The notes under the pieces were generated by a model that made no database searches, was not told the DNA's origin, and saw only the letters and a program-made list of their open reading frames with translations. A stretch of 64,000 nucleotides of DNA from Candidatus Rifleibacteriota bacterium. GTDB taxonomy: Bacteria; Muiribacteriota; Ozemobacteria; Ozemobacterales; Ozemobacteraceae. The stretch's first letter is position 1. The number at the start of each line of letters is the position of its first letter. Shown one piece after another: positions 42,971 through 52,803 of this stretch. The DNA lies in NCBI GenBank assembly GCA_018818125.1, contig JAHISQ010000165.1, positions 78,569 to 142,568 on the forward strand, given 5' to 3'. The position numbers were made by a program, and so were the translations under genes.

Positions 42971-45595
42971 TTACCTGAGTAGATCGAGAACTGACTGAGC
43001 AGAAACGTTAGCCTGACCAACCATAGCGTTGCTGGCCTGTTGCAGAATCTGCGACTGGGTCATTTCAATGACTTCGGCGGCCATATCAACATCTCTGATG
43101 CGTGATTCAGAAGCCGTCATATTCTGCAGAGCAACACGCAAACTGTTGTTGGTATAGGTCATGCGATTTTCGATCGCACCCAGCTTGGCGCGTTCTGACG
43201 AAATTCGCTGCAAAGCCTTATCAATCAAGCCAATGCCAATTTCAGCAGATTCAATAGAGGTCAGGTCAAGATCCTCAATACCAAGCGCCTTACAGTCAGT
43301 TCTTATGATATTGGCCTTGGCTGTGTGTCCCTGATTTGGCCCAATCTGGAATTGTATAGAAGTATCCTTCACATGCATGGTATAGGCGTAGTTACCGACA
43401 CCATTCTCATAAGCAATCGGGTCAATATTCCAGATTGATTTGAGCGTATTTTTTGAGTCAGGACTGCCAAGCTCGGCAAAAACAATTTTTCCGTCCTTGC
43501 CTGGTATTGTCGAAAACAGCCTCATCGTATGCGTAGCAGTAAGAATCTCGGCATTAACCTGTACACCGTTTAATGTGGCCTGTTCATTAATAATATTGGC
43601 GATACTGGTAATTGATCGGAAAGAGGTGCCAGAAGTGCCAACCGGTATTGATATTTCCATGCCGTTGCCATCAAGATCGGCAACATAGAATGAAAGTTGA
43701 TCCAACGCCACAGAGGAGGTGTGATCAAATACAACATAACCGAATCTGGCCGAGGGCTGGTCATAGGCGAAGTTCTGCACCGCCTTATTACCGTCAAATC
43801 CGCTGATAGTAGTCTGTTCATAAACTTTTAGGGCTGCTGCAATACCCAGACCACCCACCGGTTGAACATCATAGATATCGAAATTCGACTCAACACCGGT
43901 CTCAAGCGATCTGAAAGACAGTGCGCCATTTTTAGCCTCAGCAGTTATCAGCAGGCCATTAGCACCAATCTGAAGATTGATGGCTTCGACAAGAGAGCGC
44001 AATCCACCGGCAGTATAGTTGCCACTTAGTGAAATCAGAGTGGACGAACCAGTAATGCTATGCCTATCAGCGATAGAAAACGCTACTGTTGTCAAACCGC
44101 TCTGAGAGAAGTCAAAGGAAGAAATGATGTCGAAGCCAGTTGCAACACCAGGATTTCCGCCGGTGCCGGTATAACGGCCATTGGCAATGCCCAGTGGATT
44201 AGTGGTTGCGCTGAATACTTCGACATAAGCAGCCGAGCCGGTATTGAGGGTAGTAAGTTCGATGGCATACTGATCATTAACCCTGGCGCGAACCATACTA
44301 TTTGCAAGTGTGAGCTCATTATTCATAATGGAGACAACCTGCCCCATACTATATACGCCTGCCGAGATGGTTATTGAAGTGGGTAACGTTCCATTCGCTG
44401 AAACTGAGTCGCCAAGGGCAAAAGTAACATCGGCTGGCAATGAGATACCAAGCACTGCCGCGGTAGTAACAGCGTTAGCTGAAAGCGGTGGTTCGAACAT
44501 AAGGTCGATACCCGCAATCAAACCCATGGCACGATGGCCGGCAATCTGTGTGGTCAAAGTCTTGCGTTCACCAAAAGGAACCCCAAGGTTGGTTACGGCA
44601 ATCGAATAAACCGGGTCTTCAGCGGGAACAACATTTTCAAAGCCGAGTGCCCTGACCAGGTTTTCTTCGCCGGTAAAATTGACACGGCCCAGTTCGCCAT
44701 TGCGACCAGAAATAACGGTCATCTGACCGATATTATCACCACTATCGCTTAAAAACGCTTGAGAGCCTTCAAAGTCGAGTCCCTTGCCAAGCTGATCAAG
44801 GCCCATAGCCGCCTGAATTCGTTCAGTCAACTGAGCAAGAGTAAGGTCTTTGCTTACCACGATCTCACCCTGGCTGTTATCACCCTGCAAATAGAGAGTC
44901 TGTGGCAGATCAAGAATAAAATGATTGTTGTTGTCGTAAAAATTGGCCAAAGAAGCCAAAGTTGTCGACGCAGTTGCAACCTCGCCGTCGGTAGTCACAA
45001 ATATGGCAGAACGCTGCTGTTCTGGGGTTCCCGAATAGGTTTTGTAACCAATGCCAGGTATATATTCTGACTTTGGCCAGCACACCACAGAAAAATCCGA
45101 GAAAGTAAGAACCTGACCAACCACAACACCATCGAGATTCTTTGGATCACTGGTAGAAATGACAGCAGTGCCAGAACCATCGAGCAGCTTCTTAGTGTTG
45201 AACTCAGTGCCGTAAGAAATACGGTTGATGTCCTCTTTGAGCTGTGCGACTTCTTTCTGGATTTCCAGACGATCGCTGGTGGTGAGGGTGTCGTTACCTG
45301 ACTGAAGAGCCAGCTCACGCATGCGTTGCAGCATACTGTGAGTCTCGTTAAGCGCCCCTTCGGCTGTCTGAATAAGACTGATACCATCCTGGACATTCAT
45401 AATAGCCCGGTTGATACCACGCACCTGAGTGCGCAGCTTTTCAGAGATAGTCAAACCAGCAGCATCATCAGCCGCGCGGTTGATTCTCAAGCCTGAGGAG
45501 AGTCGCTCGATCGAACTTGATAACCTGGAATCATTCTTCACCAGGTTACTGTGAGCGTTCAGAGCCGTAACATTTGTGTTAATACGCAGGGCCAT
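42971..45595 (-). CDS. fliC: Flagellin 6 (874 aa), separate from the tandem array
   Basis: Starts at ATG 45595 (MALRINTNVTALNAHSNL) with GGAGG upstream. N-terminal LSSGLRINRAADDAAGLTIS and QDGISLIQTAEGALNE; C-terminal LGAIENRMTYTNNSLRVALQ, then ESRIRDVDMAAEVIEMTQSQ and SNAMVGQANVSAQSVLDLLR. It differs from flagellins 1-5 in both ends and middle, and is longer. It sits 164 nt after csrA and has its own strong terminator. Its leader contains GGA twice (in CGGATT and TGGAGG) but not the conserved pair of hairpins seen in flagellins 1-5. Confidence 0.93.
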   Translation of the reverse strand: MALRINTNVTALNAHSNLVKNDSRLSSSIERLSSGLRINRAADDAAGLTISEKLRTQVRGINRAIMNVQDGISLIQTAEGALNETHSMLQRMRELALQSGNDTLTTSDRLEIQKEVAQLKEDINRISYGTEFNTKKLLDGSGTAVISTSDPKNLDGVVVGQVLTFSDFSVVCWPKSEYIPGIGYKTYSGTPEQQRSAIFVTTDGEVATASTTLASLANFYDNNNHFILDLPQTLYLQGDNSQGEIVVSKDLTLAQLTERIQAAMGLDQLGKGLDFEGSQAFLSDSGDNIGQMTVISGRNGELGRVNFTGEENLVRALGFENVVPAEDPVYSIAVTNLGVPFGERKTLTTQIAGHRAMGLIAGIDLMFEPPLSANAVTTAAVLGISLPADVTFALGDSVSANGTLPTSITISAGVYSMGQVVSIMNNELTLANSMVRARVNDQYAIELTTLNTGSAAYVEVFSATTNPLGIANGRYTGTGGNPGVATGFDIISSFDFSQSGLTTVAFSIADRHSITGSSTLISLSGNYTAGGLRSLVEAINLQIGANGLLITAEAKNGALSFRSLETGVESNFDIYDVQPVGGLGIAAALKVYEQTTISGFDGNKAVQNFAYDQPSARFGYVVFDHTSSVALDQLSFYVADLDGNGMEISIPVGTSGTSFRSITSIANIINEQATLNGVQVNAEILTATHTMRLFSTIPGKDGKIVFAELGSPDSKNTLKSIWNIDPIAYENGVGNYAYTMHVKDTSIQFQIGPNQGHTAKANIIRTDCKALGIEDLDLTSIESAEIGIGLIDKALQRISSERAKLGAIENRMTYTNNSLRVALQNMTASESRIRDVDMAAEVIEMTQSQILQQASNAMVGQANVSAQSVLDLLR

Positions 45596-45759
45596 AGGTT
45601 TGCCTCCATGACTGGTTGGGGTTTCAATCCGTTTTTAGCTTTAAAGCTTTTTATTTTCCCCATCTACATTACTCATCGGATACTGAAGTTAACAAACATT
45701 AACCTTGTTTCAGATGATTAAAACCAATTTTAGTCCTTATTCTTCGTTTTTCTCGCATT

Positions 45760-46026
45760 TTATTGCTTTTTTGCCTTAGTATCTTTTTTTCCGAATTTTT
45801 TCATAATATCATCAGGTAGACTCTTGAGCGGATCAAGAGACGTGATTTTAGCGGCTTCGCGGTTTTCTTTCTGGATTTCTTCGTAGACTTCCCAGCGATG
45901 AACCTTGACACTTCTCGGCGCGTTGATGCCGATTTTTACCTGATCCTTACCGATATCGACCAGAACAATCTCAATATCATCACCAATGATGATCTTTTCG
46001 TTTATTTTTCTTGTTAATACCAGCAT
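45760..46026 (-). CDS. csrA: Carbon storage regulator CsrA
   Basis: 88 aa. RNA-binding dimer that recognises GGA in hairpin loops and represses translation. MLVLTRKINEKIIIGDDIEI (1-20) and VKIGINAPRSVKVHRWEVYE (31-50) match the family, with the RNA-contacting Leu4, Arg6 and VHRWEVY Arg44 region intact. A basic C-terminal extension of about 25 residues is longer than in E. coli but common where FliW occurs. Start overlaps the fliW stop by 1 nt (TGATG), so coupling to fliW is certain. Flagellin leaders in the window are the obvious targets. Confidence 0.96.
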   Translation of the reverse strand: MLVLTRKINEKIIIGDDIEIVLVDIGKDQVKIGINAPRSVKVHRWEVYEEIQKENREAAKITSLDPLKSLPDDIMKKFGKKDTKAKKQ

Positions 46027-46523
46027 CAGCTCTCGCCCTCCTCGGGTTGCGAGTCGAGAGAGTCCTGAATTTCCTTAAGCTTTACAGCACGTTTTTCCAT
46101 TTCATCGAGAATGCGAACCTTCACTCCATGCCGGCTGTTACTTGAGATAATCTGCCTGCCCTTGCGATTGGCCGCATTTATCACAAGCGGCCCCTGCAGA
46201 TTAGCTGTCATATCACTGGGGTTGGCGGGTATCGATACGATCACATAAAGCACCGCATCTTCCGCGCGTTCCAAACTGATAAAGCCAGCATCAGAGTCTG
46301 AAATCTCAATATCGTACTCGAACATGAAACTCAGAGGCTCAATAATTACAAATGCCAGACCACCATCATCTACACATTGTAGCCAGCGGAAAGGACTGCC
46401 ATCGTCGGCGTTGAGAATGATATACTTGTGGTAATCCCCAAATCCAAGCAGGCCTTCGTCAAAGGTGATGATCTCATCTTTGCAAATCTCAATTTTTCCG
46501 AATCTAGAGGTAGAAATCTTCAT
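46026..46523 (-). CDS. fliW: Flagellar assembly factor FliW (CsrA antagonist)
   Basis: 165 aa. Binds CsrA allosterically and releases flagellin mRNA; it is in turn sequestered by flagellin, giving partner-switching control known in Bacillus and Campylobacter. Conserved features: ISTSRFGKIEICKDEIITFD, GLLGFGDYHKYIIL, PFRWLQCVDDGGLAFVIIEP, a VIVSIPANPSDMTANLQGPL block and SRHGVKVRIL. 20 nt after flgL and 1-nt overlap with csrA. Confidence 0.95.
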   Translation of the reverse strand: MKISTSRFGKIEICKDEIITFDEGLLGFGDYHKYIILNADDGSPFRWLQCVDDGGLAFVIIEPLSFMFEYDIEISDSDAGFISLERAEDAVLYVIVSIPANPSDMTANLQGPLVINAANRKGRQIISSNSRHGVKVRILDEMEKRAVKLKEIQDSLDSQPEEGES

Positions 46524-46543
46524 GCCTTGGTTCGTTCCTTCAC

Positions 46544-49500
46544 TTATCTGAGAAAATCCAAAAGTGACATCTGCATCAATTTCGAGCCAGTCTGAAGTGC
46601 AGCTTGATAAGCAGTCTCCAATTCTGTCATTCTGATGATGGCCTCTGCCATATCTATATCTTCGACAGAAGAGAGCATTTTCTTTAGGTTTAAAGTAATA
46701 TTTTCTTGTTTCTCTTTTGCAGCCGTTGCGCGATTGCTTTTACTACCGACTTCAGCGTGTAAATTTAGTACTCGTCTGAGATCTTCATCTACCTTTTTGA
46801 TGCTTTCTTCGGAAATCGCCTGCGCATCATTGCGCAGCAAATTGTCACGCAGATCCATCAAGGTTGTAAATACCGAGGGTGTGTTGCCTAGCCCAAGAGA
46901 AGACGCCGTATTGGGGCTTTTGCCGCCAGCGTCGCGAACTTTTATGTAAGGCTCACCCATGGTGTTGGTAAGGTTAATACGCTTTCCATCTTCTGAAACC
47001 CAGGCCTGCAGGTTGAAATTGTTGTCAGTATTCGAAAGTTTATCGAGCATCTCGCCAACGGTTTTAACACCAGTGAGGTCAATCTCTCCCGAATAGCTGC
47101 CACTCTGCACGTATACCTTGCCGAGCGGAACCCCTTTTCCACCATTCAATGCGCTGATCGAAGTGGTCAAGGTCATCGCCGGGTCAACATCTTTGCCGAT
47201 CAGCCTGTTATCGACGGTTCGACCAGAGATGCCAAGATCCTGAGCCGAAGTGCTGTCTATATCTATAATTTCGAGCTTACCGGCAGCGCCATGATTCTTA
47301 TCGACAATTTCGATACCATTGCCGGCGGCGTTGATCTTAGCCTCAATGTAAATGCCATTAGCCGGATCGTTTATTTTGCTGAGAACGTCTTTAATATTTT
47401 TACTGCCACGTAGATCAATCGCGGCAAAATGCCCGGCCTTGTCGGTGATTCTGATATAACCAAGGTTAACACCAGGGTTTGAAGTTCGCGTTGAATTAAG
47501 CGACTGCAGATCTGTTTCTGGCGTCAGTGCCGGATCCAGATCAACTGAACCAACAAGCGTTGGTAGTGACTTAACATGAATTGGAGCACCGGTAATGGTA
47601 TCGAAAACGTGATTGCTGGTACCGGTGATAAAGCCAAGATCACGACCTGTATTCACCTGTTCCTCGATAACAATACCGTAATTGCCAGTTACCGCCGCAG
47701 GATCAGTTACTAAAAAACGTTTTGCAGCCGCATCCCAGGAAGCAGTAAATTTTCCGCTGGCATTGATTCCATCAAGCACATCCTGAATAGTGTTAGCGCC
47801 AGTCAGGTCGATCTCCACCGGCTCTTTATCGCCACCACGAATGACCATGAAACCTCGCTCAGGAGGTGGTACCAGATTAGAAAGCAGAGTATTCTCATCA
47901 ATTGGCGGCCCGACGCTGATAAGTGTATTCCCAACAATGGTGTTACCCTGTGAAGACTTAAGCAGACCGAGATTTTTGGTAACCGTAGTAACCTCACGCA
48001 CTGCGATCTCTTTGTTGCCGAAAACTTCTTCTATTTTAAAATCAAAGCCGTTATTGGCTGTGTTATCAGTGACAAACATACTATTGCTGTTAACATCAAA
48101 ATCAGCCACCAGATTAACGCCATCAGCAAGAGCCTGGGCATTGATCGCTGCAATTACATCCTGAGGAGAATAGACATTAGTAAGATCAACTACGACAGAG
48201 CTGCCATCATGAGTAGATATCTCAATAAAGCCGCGCTCAATCCCCTTGCCGCCGTTTAACAGCGAAAGCGGCGTGGTTTCTGATTCCATGGCTGAATCAT
48301 AGGTCGAATAGATCTGACTGCCCGTGCCGACATTGTTGAGCAAACCAAGATCATCGGCCACATGTGGATCAAGATCTTTAATAAAAAGCTGACTGCGCGT
48401 AGAAGTAATAGCGAATTCACCAGCGCCGCCAGTAATGTCTTCAATTTCGAGACGTTTGTGAACCATGTCGAATTTGGCTTCGAGAGCAGCTCCACCATTA
48501 ACAGCGTTCAGTTTCGCAACAATATCAGCTACCGTAGTAGAACCAGAAATATCAACCCGATAGTTTTTGCCGTCTCTGGTATTGATATTGAGATAACCAT
48601 CGGGAACCCCGAGTCCATTATTGAGGTCTGAGAGATTGGTGAATTCTGAAAGCATTTTCGGATCAGAAAGCCCGGTCAGAAGATCTGAATAACCGGCATT
48701 TCGATAAATACCCAGCGACACAGCCGTATCGGAAGGCACCTGCTCGATACCTGCCTCGAAAGAGCCTGTAGCATTGATCATACCGAGAACATCGTCAAGA
48801 CGGTGAGCATCAGCCAGGTCAATCTTGTGATCCACCCCGTTTTGATCAGTAACGACGATTATACCAGCCTGGACACCGTCTCCTGAATTGAGCATCTGCA
48901 AAGGCAGACTCTCTTCAAGTGGCGGCAGAGTGTAGGTAAATCCTGGAGTCGGCGAAATTGGCTGAGCACCAAAAAATAACTCAAGGCCGCTAATACTTTT
49001 TTCGATAACAGTGCCGCGCTCAATTTCTGTAGTGAGACGTTTGTCGTTACCATCATAGAGAACACTCAAAATATTGTTCAGATTTGCATCATCACGAACA
49101 TCACCAAGCGAATGAGTAACCATGCTGGTATTAAAGCCAGGTTCCTGTCCTGTCTTGGCTGAAAACGGTGGACTGTCAACTTCGTGCCCGGCAAAGATAT
49201 ATTCGCCACCAATATTGGTATTAGCTACATCTACCAGGTGTAGAATCAGCTCGTCAATCTCTTTGGCAATAGCGTCACGGTCGTCCTGCACCAGGGTGTC
49301 GTTTGCTCCCTGTACCGCCAGTTCACGCACGCGCTGCAATGCGCTCTCAATAGTAGACATAGCACCATCGGTATTGTTATACCAGTCGTTTGCGTGGTCA
49401 ATATTGCGCGTAAACTGAGTATTTTCGTAAATTTCGGTTTTGTTCTGCATGATCAAAGCGTTGTCTACAGGATTCTCGGAAGCTTTGATGTAATTCTTGC

Positions 49501-49597
49501 CAGAACTAACCTTGATCTGCATGTCGCTCAGCGACGAATTAGTACGGTTAACCTGACCGATAAACGAATTTATAACCCATTGATTGGTTATCCGCAT
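46544..49597 (-). CDS. flgL: Hook-filament junction protein FlgL with six inserted repeat modules
   Basis: 1017 aa versus about 300-400 in most bacteria. Ends are canonical: MRITNQWVINSFIGQVNRTN, KVSSGKNYIKASENPVDNAL, ELAVQGANDTLVQDDRDAIA and a C-terminal SSVEDIDMAEAIIRMTELET helix. Between about 225 and 905 I see six modules of ~100 residues, each with the order: a beta-strand turn (NGGKGIERGFIEIST-like), then DLTGANTIQDVLDGINA-like, a strand pair, then an LGLL/LGI end. Examples: SLLNGGKGIERGFIEIS, VEIDLTGANTIQDVLDGINA, AIDLRGSKNIKDVLSKINDP, SALNGGKGVPLGKVYV. These resemble flagellin-hook IN repeats. Follows flgK by 88 nt. Confidence 0.93.
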   Translation of the reverse strand: MRITNQWVINSFIGQVNRTNSSLSDMQIKVSSGKNYIKASENPVDNALIMQNKTEIYENTQFTRNIDHANDWYNNTDGAMSTIESALQRVRELAVQGANDTLVQDDRDAIAKEIDELILHLVDVANTNIGGEYIFAGHEVDSPPFSAKTGQEPGFNTSMVTHSLGDVRDDANLNNILSVLYDGNDKRLTTEIERGTVIEKSISGLELFFGAQPISPTPGFTYTLPPLEESLPLQMLNSGDGVQAGIIVVTDQNGVDHKIDLADAHRLDDVLGMINATGSFEAGIEQVPSDTAVSLGIYRNAGYSDLLTGLSDPKMLSEFTNLSDLNNGLGVPDGYLNINTRDGKNYRVDISGSTTVADIVAKLNAVNGGAALEAKFDMVHKRLEIEDITGGAGEFAITSTRSQLFIKDLDPHVADDLGLLNNVGTGSQIYSTYDSAMESETTPLSLLNGGKGIERGFIEISTHDGSSVVVDLTNVYSPQDVIAAINAQALADGVNLVADFDVNSNSMFVTDNTANNGFDFKIEEVFGNKEIAVREVTTVTKNLGLLKSSQGNTIVGNTLISVGPPIDENTLLSNLVPPPERGFMVIRGGDKEPVEIDLTGANTIQDVLDGINASGKFTASWDAAAKRFLVTDPAAVTGNYGIVIEEQVNTGRDLGFITGTSNHVFDTITGAPIHVKSLPTLVGSVDLDPALTPETDLQSLNSTRTSNPGVNLGYIRITDKAGHFAAIDLRGSKNIKDVLSKINDPANGIYIEAKINAAGNGIEIVDKNHGAAGKLEIIDIDSTSAQDLGISGRTVDNRLIGKDVDPAMTLTTSISALNGGKGVPLGKVYVQSGSYSGEIDLTGVKTVGEMLDKLSNTDNNFNLQAWVSEDGKRINLTNTMGEPYIKVRDAGGKSPNTASSLGLGNTPSVFTTLMDLRDNLLRNDAQAISEESIKKVDEDLRRVLNLHAEVGSKSNRATAAKEKQENITLNLKKMLSSVEDIDMAEAIIRMTELETAYQAALQTGSKLMQMSLLDFLR

Positions 49598-49685
49598 ATC
49601 ACTGTCTCCTTATCTGCCTGTTATCTTTATATATTCGTTCTATTAATTACGGGCGACTCTTGAGTCACCCCTACGTCGCGACTGG

Positions 49686-51686
49686 TTAGATCATGCCGTT
49701 AATAACCTTGTCGAGCATTTCGTCAACCATGGTAATGACTTTGGCCGCTGCGTTATACGCATGCTGGAACTTAATAAGATCAGCCAGCTCTTCATCAAGA
49801 GACACTCCCGAAAGTTCAGCACGTTTGGCATCAAGCTGTATCAACAAACTCGAACTATATGCAGTTTCCGTCTCATAACGCTGGCTCTTTGACGCGATAT
49901 CAGTTACCAACTCGTTATAAAAATCATTAAAAGAAGATTTGCCATCGTTAAAAAAGTTTGTTTGCTTAAGCTGAGCGATACGAATTGCATTTGATCCGTC
50001 ACCATCACCGTTATATGTGCGCAACCGATCGTTCGGATCTTCGATCGTGCCTCCAGCAGCGGCAATTGTATTGAGATTGCTTGAAATAGATTCCTCAAGA
50101 GCAAGATTTTGTATGGCGTTTTTATATGGATTATTGACATCGAGATATTCCATCGGCTTGAAGAAATTGCGACCGGTCTCACCGTCAAGCCCATAACCAT
50201 TGCGATGCACCTGGTTGGTTTCAACAGCTATTGTGTATGCAAGCTTATTAAGATCATCTATTGCCTGCTGCAAACTGCCATCACGCACTTCAAGAAGTCC
50301 CTTGAGCTTGCCGCTGGTAACTACAGGCCGCAAATCCAAATTGGCAACCCCGGAGCCATTCAAAAAGATGGTTACACCGGCAAGTGCATCACTGACTGTA
50401 TTTTTTGAAGAAGAGTATGCCTGTCCGTTTATGCTGAAACGAGCATCCTGCGCCTTTTTATTATCCTGCAGATTGAGAACAGTGAATAGATTGCTGGTGC
50501 CATTAGTCGATTCAATCTGATAATCCTGGCCGCTCTGGCTTGACTCTAGAACCAGCTGACCCGACTCATTTATAGAAGCATTAACATTAATGTTTGCTTC
50601 GTCGAGCATCTGCGCCAGTCCGTTCATATCAGTGTTTTCAGCATCCAGATTAAACTCACGACCATTCACCATAAAACTGCCGCTGGTAACACCAAAATTA
50701 GAGAGCGGTCCGTTAAGCGGGTGGAAAGTGAGAAATGAATATTGCGTATGCGCTTGCGCCAGTTGTCCCACCGTAACGGTGACATTGCGCTGGTCGGCTG
50801 TATGAGTAAGTGCAGCCGAGGCAACTTCAGTATTGTCTGAATACTCGGGATAGCTTTCGCTGCCAGCAATTGTGCTAAAGCTTTCACCATTTTTAACAAC
50901 TATGTTCAGTTCATTGGCATAGACGTTCTGAACGAGAGGCTGTGTGCCACAATTTACATTTAAGAACCCTTTTTCGTCATAATGGAAATCAACATTAACG
51001 AGTTTTGCAAGGTCTTCAAGCGCTTTCTGACGTTGATCGCGCAGATCGTTGGCAACGTTTACGTTTGACTCTGAACGGCCTATCTGTTCGTTGAGGCTGG
51101 CAATCGTATTGGCAAGATTATTGACTTCACCAACCGTATCACGAATCTGACTCTCTATGCTCCCCTGCGAGCACCAGGTCGGCGAACCCTGCAGACGCCG
51201 CAGTTGGCCATCGACCTCCTGGAACACAGAAATAAGAGTTTCGCTTTCTTCAACAAGATTTCGACGAAGAGCACTGTTTGAAGCATCATTGGCGAGATCT
51301 TCCCAGGCAGACCAGAATTTGTCGAGTTGATCACGAACCGTAGCAGTACCTGGCTCGTTGATAATAGCTTCGATCTGCTTCATCATGCTGTCTGCTGATG
51401 ATTTCCACTCAAGCGTGTTGGTTTCTTTGGTAATTTTGGCGTCAATGAATTCATCGCGAAACTGTTGGATCTGGGCAACATTAGAACCAGTTCCGACCTG
51501 ACCAGGAACAACCGGCGTATACATGCTTGTGATCATGTAAGGACGGCTGGCTTCGATTACCGCCTTTTGTCGGGAATATCCTTCGGTGTTAGCGTTGGCA
51601 ATGTTGTGCGAAGTGACTTCCATCGCTTTGCGTTGCGTGAAAATGCCACTTTTACCGATCTGCAGACCAAAAAAAGTACCAGTCAT
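49686..51686 (-). CDS. flgK: Hook-filament junction protein FlgK
   Basis: 666 aa. N-terminal GTFFGLQIGKSGIFTQRKAM, VTSHNIANANTEGYSRQKAV; long coiled-coil region; C-terminal LDEELADLIKFQHAYNAAAK and VITMVDEMLDKVINGMI, the HAP1 tail. Start ATG 51686 has AAGGAGG about 6 nt upstream. A near-perfect sigma-28 promoter lies at 51756-51783. First gene of the run flgK-flgL-fliW-csrA. Confidence 0.95.
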   Translation of the reverse strand: MTGTFFGLQIGKSGIFTQRKAMEVTSHNIANANTEGYSRQKAVIEASRPYMITSMYTPVVPGQVGTGSNVAQIQQFRDEFIDAKITKETNTLEWKSSADSMMKQIEAIINEPGTATVRDQLDKFWSAWEDLANDASNSALRRNLVEESETLISVFQEVDGQLRRLQGSPTWCSQGSIESQIRDTVGEVNNLANTIASLNEQIGRSESNVNVANDLRDQRQKALEDLAKLVNVDFHYDEKGFLNVNCGTQPLVQNVYANELNIVVKNGESFSTIAGSESYPEYSDNTEVASAALTHTADQRNVTVTVGQLAQAHTQYSFLTFHPLNGPLSNFGVTSGSFMVNGREFNLDAENTDMNGLAQMLDEANINVNASINESGQLVLESSQSGQDYQIESTNGTSNLFTVLNLQDNKKAQDARFSINGQAYSSSKNTVSDALAGVTIFLNGSGVANLDLRPVVTSGKLKGLLEVRDGSLQQAIDDLNKLAYTIAVETNQVHRNGYGLDGETGRNFFKPMEYLDVNNPYKNAIQNLALEESISSNLNTIAAAGGTIEDPNDRLRTYNGDGDGSNAIRIAQLKQTNFFNDGKSSFNDFYNELVTDIASKSQRYETETAYSSSLLIQLDAKRAELSGVSLDEELADLIKFQHAYNAAAKVITMVDEMLDKVINGMI

Positions 51687-51755
51687 CGCCGGCCTCCTTA
51701 TCTGATGGCGTTTTTATTATGTGCCACCCGGGAAATATATTTTCCCCTATTATCT

Positions 51756-51783
51756 TTATCGGCGATTTATCGAAGTAAAATTA
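51756..51783 (-). promoter_or_regulatory. Sigma-28 promoter of flgK operon
   Basis: Minus strand: TAAT, 16-nt spacer, GCCGATAA (exact consensus octamer). It lies between the flgN terminator and the flgK start, giving a 5' UTR of about 65 nt. Confidence 0.78.
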
Positions 51784-51787
51784 GTAC

Positions 51788-51844
51788 AAAAAATCTTCGT
51801 AACGGCAAAGATGCATTAACTGCACTCTGCCGCTACGAAGATTT
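51788..51844 (-). terminator. Terminator after flgN
   Basis: Stem AAATCTTCGTAaCGGCAaAG / CTcTGCCGcTACGAAGATTT (three mismatches), then T6 on the minus strand. 12 nt after the flgN stop; separates flgM-flgN from flgK. Confidence 0.78.
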
Positions 51845-51855
51845 TTCGTTTTCTT

Positions 51856-52341
51856 TTAGGCTTTTCGGTCGATCAGAACCGAGCCTGGTCGTTTTGGCGG
51901 CTGTTTGCCGCCCGGACCGTAAGTAACATCAGCTGGCACCCTTGTTATCAACTTAATTGAATACTGCGTCAACTCAAGTGCCTGTTCAAGCAACTTCTGA
52001 TTTTCGTCATTAACAGTCTTAATCTCAGCCATCAGATCTCGCAACTGATTGCCGAGCAGCCACAAATCCGACTTGCTGTCAGCTTCCGGAATCTTTTCAA
52101 CGGCCGCATCAAGATTAGCATTGTCATCGCCAACAATCTGGGAGACCAGACCGCGGCGCAGCTGTTCAAGGTCGATAAGACGCTGAACCAGGTGCTCTTC
52201 CTGAGTGACTATTGTCTGCAGATCAGTCGAAAACTTCTCAAGTAGAAGTTTTTTTTTGTTCCGAGCAAAGCTTAGAAGCTTCTGATAGATGGACAACTCT
52301 TCGCCAAGTATGGCCTTGAGTTCTTCAACCGCCTGCTTCAA
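51856..52341 (-). CDS. flgN: FlgN family chaperone
   Basis: 161 aa, all-helical. Export chaperone for FlgK and FlgL. Helices: AVEELKAILGEELSIYQKLL near the N-terminus, LVQRLIDLEQLRRGLVSQI in the middle, and AEIKTVNDENQKLLEQALEL near 120. TTG start at 52341, 5 nt after the flgM stop, with GGGAAAG inside flgM as ribosome site. Position between flgM and flgK supports the call more than sequence does. Confidence 0.78.
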   Translation of the reverse strand: MKQAVEELKAILGEELSIYQKLLSFARNKKKLLLEKFSTDLQTIVTQEEHLVQRLIDLEQLRRGLVSQIVGDDNANLDAAVEKIPEADSKSDLWLLGNQLRDLMAEIKTVNDENQKLLEQALELTQYSIKLITRVPADVTYGPGGKQPPKRPGSVLIDRKA

Positions 52342-52346
52342 AGGTT

Positions 52347-52730
52347 TCAGCTTTCCCAGGAGCTAGTGACCGCTCCGCTGGCATAGAGTCTCTCAGCAAC
52401 CGCTGCTGGCGAAACATTGTATTGCCCGGATTCGAACAACTTCTTAATGCTGTCTACTCTGGCAGACCTGACATCTGGTTCATTAGCGACTACTTCTGCT
52501 GCGAACTTGATCGTATCAACCGGATCTGCCTGAGCAACCGGTGCGCCCGATAAAATCGGGTTGTTCGGGTTTATCCCGCTTGGCGGATGAAACCCCTTGG
52601 CCGGGCCTTCTGCCTTGCTGGTCGAGTCCTGCATCATTTTGCGGAACTCGCCATCTGGCTTGTCAGCTCTGGCCTTCTTTACCTGGTCCTGATAGATACT
52701 TGTTATATTTACACTACTGGAAACCTTCAT
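52347..52730 (-). CDS. flgM: Anti-sigma-28 factor FlgM
   Basis: 127 aa. Holds sigma-28 inactive until secreted through the finished hook. The conserved C-terminal region reads SARVDSIKKLFESGQYNVSP and AVAERLYAS (about 89-118), which matches the FlgM helix pattern RVxxIKxxIxxGxYxVdpxxIAekL. The N-terminal ~60 residues are polar and Pro-rich. Start ATG 52730 with AGGAGG upstream. Sigma-70- and sigma-28-like promoters precede it. Confidence 0.88.
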   Translation of the reverse strand: MKVSSSVNITSIYQDQVKKARADKPDGEFRKMMQDSTSKAEGPAKGFHPPSGINPNNPILSGAPVAQADPVDTIKFAAEVVANEPDVRSARVDSIKKLFESGQYNVSPAAVAERLYASGAVTSSWES

Positions 52731-52803
52731 GGTTCCTCCTACTCCCTGAACGTCTTCCCCCTGGTACCTCTATATATAATGCGGAGGACGCCTCCAAGGG
52801 TGA

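Noticed and set aside
45596..45759. Two-hairpin leader before flagellin 6
   Set aside because: GGA occurs twice, but flanking bases do not pair into the conserved stems; only a separate AGCTTTAAAGCT palindrome is seen.
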